63,900 bases of DNA from positions 1-63,900 of the forward strand of contig NZ_JAPPTI010000015.1 of the NCBI RefSeq assembly GCF_027587025.1, written 5' to 3'. The translations under genes and the position numbers were made by a program. The notes beneath the pieces are model-generated. The model saw only the letters and a list, made by a program, of their open reading frames with translations, did not search any database and was not told the DNA's origin. The DNA comes from Vibrio sp. LaRot3 (lineage in GTDB: Bacteria; Pseudomonadota; Gammaproteobacteria; Enterobacterales; Vibrionaceae). Numbering within the stretch: position 1 is the stretch's first letter; each line of letters begins with the position of its first letter. This document shows, piece by piece, positions 33,695 to 43,555 of the stretch.

Positions 33695-35422
33695 ATGGAC
33701 TTGAAAACAATTACTTATCTCGTTGTAGGTGCGACTTTTATCCTCTACATCGGTATCGCGATCTGGGCTCGTGCTGGATCAACTAAAGAGTTCTATGTTG
33801 CTGGCGGCGGGGTAAACCCAATTGCGAACGGCATGGCAACCGCCGCTGACTGGATGTCAGCAGCATCGTTCATTTCTATGGCCGGTTTGATTGCCTTTAT
33901 GGGCTACGGCGGTAGTGTATTCCTAATGGGTTGGACAGGTGGCTATGTACTACTTGCTCTACTTTTAGCACCTTACCTACGTAAGTTCGGCAAATTCACC
34001 GTGCCTGAGTTTGTTGGCGAACGTTTCTATTCAAACACCGCTCGCGTAGTGGCGGTCGTGTGTCTGATCATTGCATCGGTGACTTATGTTATCGGTCAAA
34101 TGAAAGGGGTGGGCGTTGCCTTTGGCCGTTTCCTTGAAGTGGATTATTCAACTGGCCTGTTAATCGGTATGTGTATCGTATTCATGTACGCGGTAATGGG
34201 TGGTATGAAAGGGATAACCTATACGCAGATTGCTCAATATTGCGTACTCATTCTTGCATACACTATTCCAGCAATCTTCATCTCTCTGCAACTGACAGGC
34301 AACCCTCTACCACAAATCGGCTTAGGCAGTACCATCGCCGGGACGGATGTCTATCTACTCGACCGGCTCGATCAAGTGGTGACCGAACTCGGATTTAGTG
34401 AATACACCACTCAAGTCCGTGGCGACACTCTCAACATGTTTGTCTACACCATGTCACTGATGATTGGTACTGCGGGTCTGCCACATGTAATCATCCGTTT
34501 CTTCACTGTACCGAAAGTGCGCGATGCACGTACGTCAGCAGGTTGGGCACTACTATTCATCGCGATTCTATATACAACAGCACCAGCAGTATCTGCGATG
34601 GCTCGTCTAAACCTAATGGATACAGTAAACCCAGCACCAGGTAAGCACCTTGCTTATGATGAGCGTCCTGACTGGTTCAAGAACTGGGAGAAAACAGGTC
34701 TACTAGGCTTTGATGATAAGAATGGTGACGGCGCAATTCAGTACACTTCAAGCAAAGAAACTAACGAGCTGAAAGTGGACCGTGACATCATGGTATTGGC
34801 TAACCCTGAGATCGCGAAACTGCCTAACTGGGTAATCGCTTTAGTCGCTGCGGGTGGCTTAGCGGCGGCGCTTTCAACCGCTGCGGGTCTACTACTTGCC
34901 ATCTCTTCGGCCATTTCCCATGACTTGATTAAAGGGGTCATCAATCCGAATATCTCCGAGAAGAAAGAGCTGCTCGCCAGCCGGATATCCATGGCAGTCG
35001 CCATTGCAGTCGCCGGTTATCTCGGCCTCAACCCGCCGGGCTTTGCCGCCGGTACGGTAGCACTCGCCTTTGGTCTTGCTGCCTCCTCCATCTTCCCTGC
35101 GTTGATGATGGGTATCTTCAGTAAAGGGATCAATAAAGAGGGTGCGATTGCCGGTATGATCGCAGGTATCAGTATCACGCTATTCTACGTATTCCAACAC
35201 AAAGGCATCTTGTTTGTTGCTGACTGGAAATACCTAGAAAGCTGGGGCAGCAACTGGTTCTTAGGTATCGAACCAAATGCCTTCGGCGCTATCGGTGCAC
35301 TATTCAACTTCATCGTTGCGTTCGCTGTATCGAAAGTGACAGCAGAAACACCACAAGAAGTGAAAGACTTGGTTGAGCACGTACGTGTTCCAGCAGGTGC
35401 TGGCGGTGCGGTAGATCACTAA
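33695..35422 (+). CDS. SSS-family cation:carboxylate (acetate-type) symporter, large subunit
   Basis: 575 residues with about 13 membrane helices. GGGVNPIANGMATAADWMSAASF is the sodium-site core of the family, commonly annotated ActP or cation-acetate symporter. Location among crbR, crbS and acs supports acetate or another short carboxylate as substrate, by inference. A hydrophilic insert contains DDKNGDGAIQY, which resembles a calcium-binding EF-hand/dockerin loop. A short internal stretch near 34960-35100 has about 63% GC and unusual codons (CCG, TCC, CTC, CGG, ATA) unlike the rest of the gene. SD AAGGAG. Confidence 0.87.
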   Translation: MDLKTITYLVVGATFILYIGIAIWARAGSTKEFYVAGGGVNPIANGMATAADWMSAASFISMAGLIAFMGYGGSVFLMGWTGGYVLLALLLAPYLRKFGKFTVPEFVGERFYSNTARVVAVVCLIIASVTYVIGQMKGVGVAFGRFLEVDYSTGLLIGMCIVFMYAVMGGMKGITYTQIAQYCVLILAYTIPAIFISLQLTGNPLPQIGLGSTIAGTDVYLLDRLDQVVTELGFSEYTTQVRGDTLNMFVYTMSLMIGTAGLPHVIIRFFTVPKVRDARTSAGWALLFIAILYTTAPAVSAMARLNLMDTVNPAPGKHLAYDERPDWFKNWEKTGLLGFDDKNGDGAIQYTSSKETNELKVDRDIMVLANPEIAKLPNWVIALVAAGGLAAALSTAAGLLLAISSAISHDLIKGVINPNISEKKELLASRISMAVAIAVAGYLGLNPPGFAAGTVALAFGLAASSIFPALMMGIFSKGINKEGAIAGMIAGISITLFYVFQHKGILFVADWKYLESWGSNWFLGIEPNAFGAIGALFNFIVAFAVSKVTAETPQEVKDLVEHVRVPAGAGGAVDH

Positions 35423-35440
35423 TATAACACTCAAAACACA

Positions 35441-35464
35441 AAAGCCCCTACGGGGGCTTTTTTT
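35441..35464 (+). terminator. symporter operon terminator
   Basis: AAAGCCCC-TACG-GGGGCTTT plus further T. Confidence 0.92.
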
Positions 35465-35528
35465 ATCCTAAAACTCTGTTTATCTTAAACATGCCCAAGT
35501 ATTAACGTTAGTTGCAAGGAAGCCGACA

Positions 35529-36014
35529 ATGTTCAAGAACAAGCACTTCATTATTGCCTTATTAGTTGCGCCAATTCTCTCTGTCATCGCTTACTTTGGG
35601 GTGGATTTAGCGGTCAGTGAAAAGCCGCATGCCGCAGAGAAAGGTCAATCCTACAAGCTACTCAGCAAATCTAATTGTCGTTACACCAGTGGCTTATGTG
35701 ACATGGTCAATGGTGAATTTAAAGTGCAATTTCGTGCAGAAAAACATACTCAAGATGCGCTTGAACTGTCATTAAAATCAGCCTTTCCTCTCGAGGGAAT
35801 TAAACTCTCTTTAGTCGATAGCCAAGACGAGCAAGGTACGCCTATCAACATGCAAAGCCGCGATGAATCTGGCACTCAGTGGTACGTAACACTACCCGCG
35901 CCAAGCTCAGAAGAAAGCTGGTTGAGAGTGGCCATTAAAGCCGATGGCACCTTATATTATGGCGACACTCAAACCTTATTTACCAAGTACGAAACGTTGT
36001 TTACCGATAACTAA
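35529..36014 (+). CDS. hypothetical membrane-anchored protein
   Basis: 161 residues: one N-terminal hydrophobic helix (about 8-28) and a periplasmic domain of about 130 residues containing two close cysteines (SNCRYTSGLCDMVNG), likely a disulfide. The rest is predicted beta-rich with many charged residues. I recognise no family. Upstream SD AAGGAAG. It ends four bases from the end of crbS on the other strand. The neighbourhood suggests, but does not show, a link to acetate transport or sensing. Confidence 0.7.
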   Translation: MFKNKHFIIALLVAPILSVIAYFGVDLAVSEKPHAAEKGQSYKLLSKSNCRYTSGLCDMVNGEFKVQFRAEKHTQDALELSLKSAFPLEGIKLSLVDSQDEQGTPINMQSRDESGTQWYVTLPAPSSEESWLRVAIKADGTLYYGDTQTLFTKYETLFTDN

Positions 36015-36018
36015 AACG

Positions 36019-39000
36019 TTAATCCACTCGATTTAGAATCGCTCTAAGCTTCAACGGCTTAACCGGTTTTGGAATAAAACTGAATCCGTTCGATTTAATC
36101 CCATCGAGCATCTCATTAGCGCGGTCAGCGCTAATGATAACGCCGATAAAGCTATCCCCTAAACGCAAACGACACTGCTGTAACACTTCCAGACCAGTGC
36201 GACCATTGTCTAGACGGTAATCCGACAAAATCACATCTGGACGCCACTCTTCGTCGATGAGTTTCAGAGTGCCGACCAAATCCGTCGCCGTGCGAACGCT
36301 ACATCCCCACCTTGCCAATAGCTGCTCCATACCAATCAAGATGTCAGTTTCGTTATCCACACAAAGCACGTTGAGGTGGCTTAGATCAGACGGTGCGCTC
36401 TGAGGTTGTACTAAAGGCTTCTGTACCGCTGCTGAATCGGCTTGTTTTAACGTAATGGAAAATACACTGCCTTTGCTCGGCCAAGAGCGCATTGAGATTT
36501 GATGGCCTAATACATTGGCGATCCCTTTCGAGATAGCGAGACCTAGCCCTAAGCCTTGGTCATAACGCACTTGGCTACCACGGTTAAACTCTTCAAAGAT
36601 TTCTTGCTGTTTATCTTCATCAATACCTAAGCCATTATCCCAAACCTCAATCCGAGCATATTCGCCAACTCGGCGCACACCAAGCAGCACTTTACCTTTC
36701 GGACTATAACGGAATGCGTTGGTTAGGAAGTTTTGCACCACTCGGCGCAGAAGCTTAGGATCCGACTGAACCAATAACTGACTCGGTATCATCGCAAACT
36801 CGATACCTTGCTGCTTCGCTAGAGCACTAAACTCCGCGTTTAGATTGGCTAATACATCGTTAATAGCAAAGCCATACACATTCACATCTAACTTGCCTGA
36901 CTCCAACCTTGAAATATCCAGTAAGTCCCCGATTAAGTCTTCGGCTGCGCCAAGTGCACTTTCGATATGAGTCGCGAGTTTTTGTGTTTCCTGCTCTTTC
37001 GCCACTTCAGATAAGGATGAAGCAAATAACCGAGCCGCATTAAGTGGCTGCATCAGATCATGGCTTACTGCCGCCAAAAAACGAGATTTGGATTGAGACT
37101 CATGCTCTGAACGCTGGGTCGCACTGACCAATTGCTTGTTCAGGCTCTCCAACTCCTGTGTACGTTCATGTACCCGCTCTTCCAAGGTTTCATTGGCTTG
37201 TTTTAACGCTTGTTCTGCATCGCGGAACACCGTGATGTCGGTAAAACTCATCACAAAGCCACCACCGGGCATTGGATTACCTTGCACTTCGATCACTCGA
37301 CCATCTGCTCGCACCCTTGATGATGTGTGCCTTGTGCCTTGCTCTAAATGGTAAATACGGCGACGAACATGATCTTCGGGATCGCCCGGTCCACATAGAC
37401 CTTGCTCCGCGTTGTGGCGAATTACATCGGCTATTGGGCGTCCAACTTGAATCAAGCCCGGCGGAAAGACAAACAGCTCTAAATAACGCTGGTTCCAAGC
37501 CACCAGCCTTAACTGTTTATCGACGACAGCAATGCCTTGCCCAATATGCTCAATCGCGCCTTGCAATAATCCTCGGCTAAAGTCATACAACTCAGAGGCT
37601 TCATCGACGATGGTCGCCACCTCCTCTAACTGCATGTTTCTTCCCTGCAAGGCAGAAGTAAGCACTAACTTAGCAGATGAAGCACCAAACACCCCAGCCA
37701 ACACACGCTCGGTATGGCGAATCAAACTGGAGGGCGCTTGTTGGTTGGGCATTAAGGTTTCACGCTGCTGTGACCAAAACTGCTGAAAGGCACTACGAAC
37801 ACGAGTTCGGCCGACAAACCTTGAGGCGAGCATTTCGAGCTCCGCAACGGTCACTCGGCTTTGATACAAACTGATGTTTTCACTTTCAGGTAAAGGCGTA
37901 CCAATAAACGATGCCGATTGCAGTCGCTCACTCAAGCTAGCCCGTGTTGCCAGTGAGACCAATAGATAACACGCAGTATTGACCACTAAACTCAGCACTA
38001 TGCCCCAATCCGAGCTCTGAATGCCCATTTCCGCCAAATACAGCGGAGGCTCAATAATCCACAACAGTAAATTACTGTGGCTATCACCCGCTAACATATC
38101 AGTGGCTGACATCAGGGTGATTAGCCACAACGTAAAACCAAACAGCAACCCAACGTACACCCCTTTACGATTACCTTGACGCCAATACATCCCGCCAATC
38201 AATGCCGGAGCAAATTGGCTTATCGCCGCAAAAGAGAGAAAACCTATCGCAGACAGTGAGTGAATACTTCCTAACGCTTGATAAAAACCCCATGCACCAA
38301 GCAATAGCAACAAGATCAAAGCGCGGCGAATAATCAGTAACATACCGGAAAACTGCCTGTGATCGCGCTGAGTCAGCTTCATTCTGCGCAGCAACAGCGG
38401 CATCACTAAATCATTCGACACCATAATGGCTAAGGCAATGGTGGAAACAATCACCATGCCACTGGCCGCGGATGTGCCACCTAAAAAGGCCAATAACGCC
38501 ATGTCAGGCGCACCAAAAGCCATAGGTAAACTGATCACATACGTATCGGCACTGACGCCACTTAATAGCCCTTGCCCTACCCAAGCAATAGGTAAAACAA
38601 ACAGCCCCATTAACAGCAAATAAAGCGGAAATAACCAACGAGCAGTATGTAAATCTTGGGCTCTTTCATTTTCCACCACCATGGTATGGAACTGCCTAGG
38701 CAAACAGAGAATCGCCATCATGGTCAATGCTGTATGAATAACGAGAGTCGGAATATTGGGAGACTGATAGGTTTGTGCGGCAATATCGAGCAACACGATG
38801 TCATCGCGATCGAGGGCCAAAAACAGAATAAAACAGCCAACGGCTAGGAACGCGACCAATTTAACCAGAGATTCAAACGCAATCGCCATCATCATACCGC
38901 GATGATGCTCAGTATTATCAATATGGCGAGTACCAAACAGCATAGTGAAAATTGCTAAGGCCATCACCACCAGCCATGACACATCTACCCCACCGGATTT

Positions 39001-39447
39001 CATTTCAAGCTGAGGCGCGATCACTTCAAGCCCCATGGTGATACCGCGTAATTGCAACGCGATATAAGGTAGAATACCGATCACCGCAATCAAGGTAATA
39101 ACGACCGCCAAACCTTGGGATTTGCCATAACGGGCAGCGATGAAGTCGGCGATGGACGTAATGTGTTCACGTTTCGCGACTAAAATAAGTCGCGCTAAGA
39201 TTCGCCAACCAAAGGTGAAGACAAGAATAGGTGCAAGGTAGATGGGTAAGAATGACCAAGGGTTACTGCTGGCTTGCCCTACCGTGCCGTAGAAAGTCCA
39301 AGAGGTACAATAAACAGCTATCGATAAGCTGTATATCCATGGCCGCCATTTCGCTAACCAAGTCGATTTTCGGTCGCCATACCATGCAATTAGAAACAAC
39401 AATCCTAGGTATAACAACGATACGGGAATCACGAGCCATCCTTGCAT
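36019..39447 (-). CDS. crbS: SLC5-coupled hybrid histidine kinase CrbS (acetate switch)
   Basis: 1142 residues: an N-terminal sodium:solute-symporter-like domain of about 13 helices, a STAC linker, a PAS domain (GIAVVDKQLRLVAWN), a long coiled coil (QALKQANETLEERVHERTQ), HisKA with His near residue 790 (AAVSHDLMQPLNAAR), an ATPase domain (NFLTNAFRYSPKG, GLGLGLAISKG) and a C-terminal receiver with Asp in VILSDYRLDNG. This is the CrbS architecture; in V. cholerae it signals to CrbR to induce acs. Whether the SSS part transports, or only senses, is not settled. Minus strand, preceded by the MFS gene but with a terminator between. Confidence 0.9.
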   Translation of the reverse strand: MQGWLVIPVSLLYLGLLFLIAWYGDRKSTWLAKWRPWIYSLSIAVYCTSWTFYGTVGQASSNPWSFLPIYLAPILVFTFGWRILARLILVAKREHITSIADFIAARYGKSQGLAVVITLIAVIGILPYIALQLRGITMGLEVIAPQLEMKSGGVDVSWLVVMALAIFTMLFGTRHIDNTEHHRGMMMAIAFESLVKLVAFLAVGCFILFLALDRDDIVLLDIAAQTYQSPNIPTLVIHTALTMMAILCLPRQFHTMVVENERAQDLHTARWLFPLYLLLMGLFVLPIAWVGQGLLSGVSADTYVISLPMAFGAPDMALLAFLGGTSAASGMVIVSTIALAIMVSNDLVMPLLLRRMKLTQRDHRQFSGMLLIIRRALILLLLLGAWGFYQALGSIHSLSAIGFLSFAAISQFAPALIGGMYWRQGNRKGVYVGLLFGFTLWLITLMSATDMLAGDSHSNLLLWIIEPPLYLAEMGIQSSDWGIVLSLVVNTACYLLVSLATRASLSERLQSASFIGTPLPESENISLYQSRVTVAELEMLASRFVGRTRVRSAFQQFWSQQRETLMPNQQAPSSLIRHTERVLAGVFGASSAKLVLTSALQGRNMQLEEVATIVDEASELYDFSRGLLQGAIEHIGQGIAVVDKQLRLVAWNQRYLELFVFPPGLIQVGRPIADVIRHNAEQGLCGPGDPEDHVRRRIYHLEQGTRHTSSRVRADGRVIEVQGNPMPGGGFVMSFTDITVFRDAEQALKQANETLEERVHERTQELESLNKQLVSATQRSEHESQSKSRFLAAVSHDLMQPLNAARLFASSLSEVAKEQETQKLATHIESALGAAEDLIGDLLDISRLESGKLDVNVYGFAINDVLANLNAEFSALAKQQGIEFAMIPSQLLVQSDPKLLRRVVQNFLTNAFRYSPKGKVLLGVRRVGEYARIEVWDNGLGIDEDKQQEIFEEFNRGSQVRYDQGLGLGLAISKGIANVLGHQISMRSWPSKGSVFSITLKQADSAAVQKPLVQPQSAPSDLSHLNVLCVDNETDILIGMEQLLARWGCSVRTATDLVGTLKLIDEEWRPDVILSDYRLDNGRTGLEVLQQCRLRLGDSFIGVIISADRANEMLDGIKSNGFSFIPKPVKPLKLRAILNRVD

Positions 39448-39484
39448 GAGATATCCTTACCGCGCTCTTTCGCTTACTGAAAAC

Positions 39485-39511
39485 AAAAAACCTCTCCAAA
39501 GGGAGAGGTTT
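39485..39511 (-). terminator. terminator of the MFS gene
   Basis: On the minus strand AACCTCTCC / GGAGAGGTT followed by TTTT; separates the MFS gene from crbS. Confidence 0.85.
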
Positions 39512-39550
39512 CATTAAACAACAGTATGATTAAATATCAATCAGTTGAGG

Positions 39551-40735
39551 CTAATTCTGTGCTTCAGGCTCGGCTTTATCGAGTGATTGAACCGAAGATG
39601 GTTGGCGATCCAGTTTTATGAACAAGGCCAAGATACCCATACCCGCCATAGCCCAGAACACATTCGCTCCCCAGTTTTCGTAACCCCAACCACTTAATGC
39701 TGTCATCAATGCGATAAATGCACCCAGCGGAATTGCGTTGTACAACGCTTGAAGCGCCACCATTTTATGTTGTTCCGCTTCTTGAATATATTGAATAGCC
39801 GCGATGTGAGCCATAGCGAACGTAACGCCATGCAGTAACTGAATCGCAACTAGCGCAATCAAGGCGGTGGTTGACGCGGTTAATCCCCAACGCACTGCAA
39901 CACCAAGAGATGCCACCACAAACAAGCTGCGTAATGCCCAACCAGAGAACATTCGCTTACTCAAAGCAAACACCAGAACCTCAGCAACAACACCTAAGCT
40001 CCACAGATAACCAATGATATCTTCCGAATGGCCCGCTTCTTTCCAATAAATCGCACTAAAACTGTAGTAAGCCGCGTGACTGCCCTGAATTAGAGCAACC
40101 AACAGTAAGAACTTCACCACCGAGCTATCCGACAACAACTCAAGTAGATTTGGACGCTCTGCCTTTTGCTCAGAGGTAGTGACTGGCATTGGGTTGGTCG
40201 CGCGCATACCCACCACCAATGAGAACAACACGCCAGCGAATGCCGTGTATAAAATCATGTCACTGCCGTAGATGGAAACCAGATAACCCACTACCGTCGA
40301 ACCACCGATAAAGGCGATCGAACCCCATAAACGAGTGCGGCCATAATCAAGCATTTTTAAGCGCGAGTAGTAATTCGCCATAGCATCAGATAATGGCACT
40401 ATCGGGCCACAACAAAGGTTAAATAGCACTGTCGCTAAAGCCATTAACCAGAAACTGCCACCAGTGAAAAAGTGAAAGCCAACAAACGCTAGCGACGCCA
40501 AGCTCAACCAACGTAGTGCTGGCATTAAATGCTCAACTTTATGGATACGAGGAGTGATAAGTAGGTTAGCGACGCAACGAGTGGCAAAGCCAATACCCAC
40601 TAATAAACCAATGTCTGTTGGTGATACACCTTGATCTTCAAACCATAGCGCCCAGAAAGGCAAATAAACGCCGTATGCAAAAAAGAATCCGATGAAATAT
40701 TGAGAAATCCAACCGTAAGGGGATGGCTTGAGCAT
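39551..40735 (-). CDS. MFS transporter of the HcaT (3-phenylpropionate) family
   Basis: 394 residues, 12 hydrophobic helices. The opening SPYGWISQYFIGFFFAYGVYLPFWALWFEDQG and the DYGRTRLWGSIAFIGGS loop are those of the HcaT/PPP-type major facilitator group. No aromatic-acid catabolic genes are near, so the real substrate is unknown. Minus strand, divergent from the DUF294 gene over 180 bp. It has its own terminator. Confidence 0.85.
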   Translation of the reverse strand: MLKPSPYGWISQYFIGFFFAYGVYLPFWALWFEDQGVSPTDIGLLVGIGFATRCVANLLITPRIHKVEHLMPALRWLSLASLAFVGFHFFTGGSFWLMALATVLFNLCCGPIVPLSDAMANYYSRLKMLDYGRTRLWGSIAFIGGSTVVGYLVSIYGSDMILYTAFAGVLFSLVVGMRATNPMPVTTSEQKAERPNLLELLSDSSVVKFLLLVALIQGSHAAYYSFSAIYWKEAGHSEDIIGYLWSLGVVAEVLVFALSKRMFSGWALRSLFVVASLGVAVRWGLTASTTALIALVAIQLLHGVTFAMAHIAAIQYIQEAEQHKMVALQALYNAIPLGAFIALMTALSGWGYENWGANVFWAMAGMGILALFIKLDRQPSSVQSLDKAEPEAQN

Positions 40736-40916
40736 GACGACCTCTTATACAACTACTTGAAGGTGCGTATTATCCACTGAGAATTAGGGAATAAAAAGGG
40801 AAGATTGTCTGTTCAGACCTTTCCTCATTAGTTGATCGCTTTCGACCAAAGTCGTCTGGAATCATGAACTAAATTTGCCACACTTACCTTGCAGATAGTT
40901 ATTTTCAAGGTGAATC

Positions 40917-42743
40917 ATGCCAGACAAATTCAATATGCAATCTCCACCGTTTGATCGTTTAAATGGGGCGCAACAGCAAACATTGCGTTCCTCTTTAGAT
41001 GTGGCGTACTTTCGTGAGCGTGAGACCATATTGCAATCTGGTTCTGCCAGCTCCCATCTGCATATTTTGATTAAAGGCGCAGTTGAAGAGCAATCTAGCG
41101 ATGGTAAAGAGATCTATGCGCATTACGCCAATGATGATCTATTCGATGTGCGAGCGCTTTTTGAAGGACAAACCAAACACAGCTATATCGCGCTAGAAGA
41201 TACCTTGTCTTACTTGCTGCCTAAGTCAGTGTTTATCGATTTATACAATCAAAATGGTCAGTTTGCCGCTTACTTTGATAATAACCTCGCCAAGCGGCAA
41301 GCCTTACTCGATGCGGCTCAACAGCAAAAAAATCTAGCGGAATTTATTCTGACTAAAGTCGATAGTGAAATCTATCATCCACCTATGGTCATCCCGCACT
41401 CTCAGCCATTAAACCATGTAACTGCTGAGCTCAAATCCAACGCTTTAGACTCAGCATTAATTGAGCTCGCCAATGACGACCCACGCTTAGCTAAAGCACC
41501 CAACGAATTACCTTACGGCATCATTACTCGTACCAACATGCTGCATGCCGTAATGCTAGACGGTTTGCCGCTCGATACTCCGGTCGGAGAAGTGGCTACC
41601 TTTCCTGTCGAGCATGTTGATGATGGAGATTTTCTGTTTAATGCCATGATCAAAATGACCCGCAACCGAATGAAGCGTTTAATGGTCTGCGATGGTAAAC
41701 AGCCCGTTGGCATGCTGGATATGACCCAAATACTGAGCGCCTTCTCAACCCATTCTCATGTACTGACGCTCAGTATTGCCAGAGCCAGCAGCGTAGAAGA
41801 GTTAGCCATTGCTTCCAACCGACAAAGACAATTGGTCGACAGCTTATTGAGCAACGGCATTCGAACTCGATTCATCATGGAGCTTATTTCTGCGGTGAAC
41901 GAGCAAATCATCGAAAAAGCCTTTGAGCTCATCGTGCCACCCGCACTGCACGATCATTGCTGCTTGATTGTTTTAGGCTCAGAAGGACGCGGAGAACAAA
42001 TCCTCAAAACCGATCAAGACAACGCACTGATCATCAAAGATGGCTTAGAGTGGCACCAATGCGGCACCATCATGGAAAAACTCACCCATACCTTGCAGCA
42101 ACTCGGCTATCCGCTCTGCCCGGGTAATGTCATGGTCAATAATCCGCAGTGGGTGAAAACCCAAACTGAATGGCAAACCACACTTAGCCAATGGTCGAAA
42201 GCCACCAGCGCAGAACAAGTCATGAATTTAGCCATCATGGCCGATGCTCACGCCGTCGCTGGCAATAAAGACATATTATTACCGGTAAGTGAGCACTTAC
42301 ATAAGATTATGTTCAATAACATGCTGACGCTGCAAGATTTCTCGCGTCCGGCTCTGCAATTTTCGATTCCCCTAACCCTGTTTGGCAACGTCAAAAAAGA
42401 CAAACAAGGTCTTGATATTAAAAGTGGGGGCATCTTCCCAATTGTGCATGGCATACGAACCCTCAGCTTAGAATATGGTTTAACTGACAAAAATACCTTC
42501 TGTCGGATTGAAGCGTTAACCAATAAAAAAATCCTCGAACCGGACACCGCTGATAATTTGGCCGAAGCCCTGAAACTGTTCTTTAAGTTACGACTTAATC
42601 AACAGCTATCGAATCAACACAGTCATAACCGAATCGATCTGAAACAGCTTGAGCGCAGCGAGCGTGACCTACTCCGCCATAGCTTCCATGTTGTGAAGAA
42701 ATTCAAACAGTTTTTAGGTTATCACTATCAAATCCGAGATTAA
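40917..42743 (+). CDS. cNMP-binding/CBS/DUF294 nucleotidyltransferase-like protein
   Basis: 608 residues in four parts: N-terminal cyclic-nucleotide-binding-like domain (about 5-130), a pair of CBS domains (about 155-290), a DUF294 nucleotidyltransferase-fold domain (LGSEGRGEQILKTDQDNALI, with GSEGRGE and DxD-type residues) and the DUF294 C-terminal helical domain. Such proteins are thought to sense nucleotides and possibly modify a partner; no target is established to my knowledge. It is 11 bp upstream of a DEDD exonuclease and near acs, an arrangement also found in V. cholerae. Confidence 0.87.
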   Translation: MPDKFNMQSPPFDRLNGAQQQTLRSSLDVAYFRERETILQSGSASSHLHILIKGAVEEQSSDGKEIYAHYANDDLFDVRALFEGQTKHSYIALEDTLSYLLPKSVFIDLYNQNGQFAAYFDNNLAKRQALLDAAQQQKNLAEFILTKVDSEIYHPPMVIPHSQPLNHVTAELKSNALDSALIELANDDPRLAKAPNELPYGIITRTNMLHAVMLDGLPLDTPVGEVATFPVEHVDDGDFLFNAMIKMTRNRMKRLMVCDGKQPVGMLDMTQILSAFSTHSHVLTLSIARASSVEELAIASNRQRQLVDSLLSNGIRTRFIMELISAVNEQIIEKAFELIVPPALHDHCCLIVLGSEGRGEQILKTDQDNALIIKDGLEWHQCGTIMEKLTHTLQQLGYPLCPGNVMVNNPQWVKTQTEWQTTLSQWSKATSAEQVMNLAIMADAHAVAGNKDILLPVSEHLHKIMFNNMLTLQDFSRPALQFSIPLTLFGNVKKDKQGLDIKSGGIFPIVHGIRTLSLEYGLTDKNTFCRIEALTNKKILEPDTADNLAEALKLFFKLRLNQQLSNQHSHNRIDLKQLERSERDLLRHSFHVVKKFKQFLGYHYQIRD

Positions 42744-42754
42744 GGAGTACGGAT

Positions 42755-43387
42755 ATGAACTGGCTACAACGTCGTTATTGGCACTACAAACTTAAAGGCT
42801 CGCCCTATCAGCCCTATTTCGGCAAGCTCAATAAAAATGAGTATGTTTCGTTGGATTGCGAGACCACCAGCTTAGACCCCAATCGCGCTGAGTTAGTCAC
42901 CATCGCGGCAACCAAAATTATTGGTAATCGAATCATCACCAGTGAACCGTTTGAAGTGCGCCTTCGGGCACCGCAATCACTCGACTCTGGTTCGGTGCGC
43001 ATCCATAAAATTCGCCACAAAGACCTCGAAGATGGCATAGATGAGAAACAAGCCCTAATTCGGCTGCTCGAGTTTATTGGTAATCGCCCGCTAGTGGGTT
43101 ATCACATTCGCTATGATAAGAAGATTCTCGATATTGCTTGCCGTAAACAACTTGGTTTTCCTTTGCCTAGCCCGCTGATTGAAGTGAGCCAGATCTACCA
43201 TGACAAATTAGAGCAGCACCTACCCAATGCCTATTTCGACTTAAGTTTAGATGCCATCTGCAAACACCTCGATTTACCGCTACAAGATAAGCACGATGCC
43301 TTACAAGACGCGATTTCTGCGGCATTAGTGTTTGTTCGCTTAACCAAGGGCGATCTGCCAAGTCTCAACTTTCCTTATCAGCGATAG
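42755..43387 (+). CDS. DnaQ-like 3'-5' exonuclease (DEDDh)
   Basis: 210 residues. Exo I: VSLDCETTSLDP with D34 and E36; Exo II: VGYHIRYDKKILD; Exo III: KHDALQDAISAALVF, giving the DEDDh metal-binding set. Related to the DNA polymerase III epsilon exonuclease domain but a stand-alone protein. SD AGGAG. Starts 11 bp after the DUF294 gene, so the two are almost surely one operon; substrate unknown. Confidence 0.88.
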   Translation: MNWLQRRYWHYKLKGSPYQPYFGKLNKNEYVSLDCETTSLDPNRAELVTIAATKIIGNRIITSEPFEVRLRAPQSLDSGSVRIHKIRHKDLEDGIDEKQALIRLLEFIGNRPLVGYHIRYDKKILDIACRKQLGFPLPSPLIEVSQIYHDKLEQHLPNAYFDLSLDAICKHLDLPLQDKHDALQDAISAALVFVRLTKGDLPSLNFPYQR

Positions 43388-43555
43388 CCTCGTTTGTGAG
43401 GCATCTCGCTCAATTTAAACCCACACTCAGTTAGCGAAGTTAACCCTCTCATCCTAAAGTCTAATTGTAGAAACAGGCGCTGTGATTGACAGTTATAGCA
43501 TTGCATATCATCAAGCTATGTTCGCGACGCTGCCGCAAGTCTTGATGACTAGGAT

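Noticed and set aside
37272..37580. 102-codon frame antisense to crbS
   Set aside because: Shadow of the PAS/coiled-coil part of crbS, without start signals or similarity.
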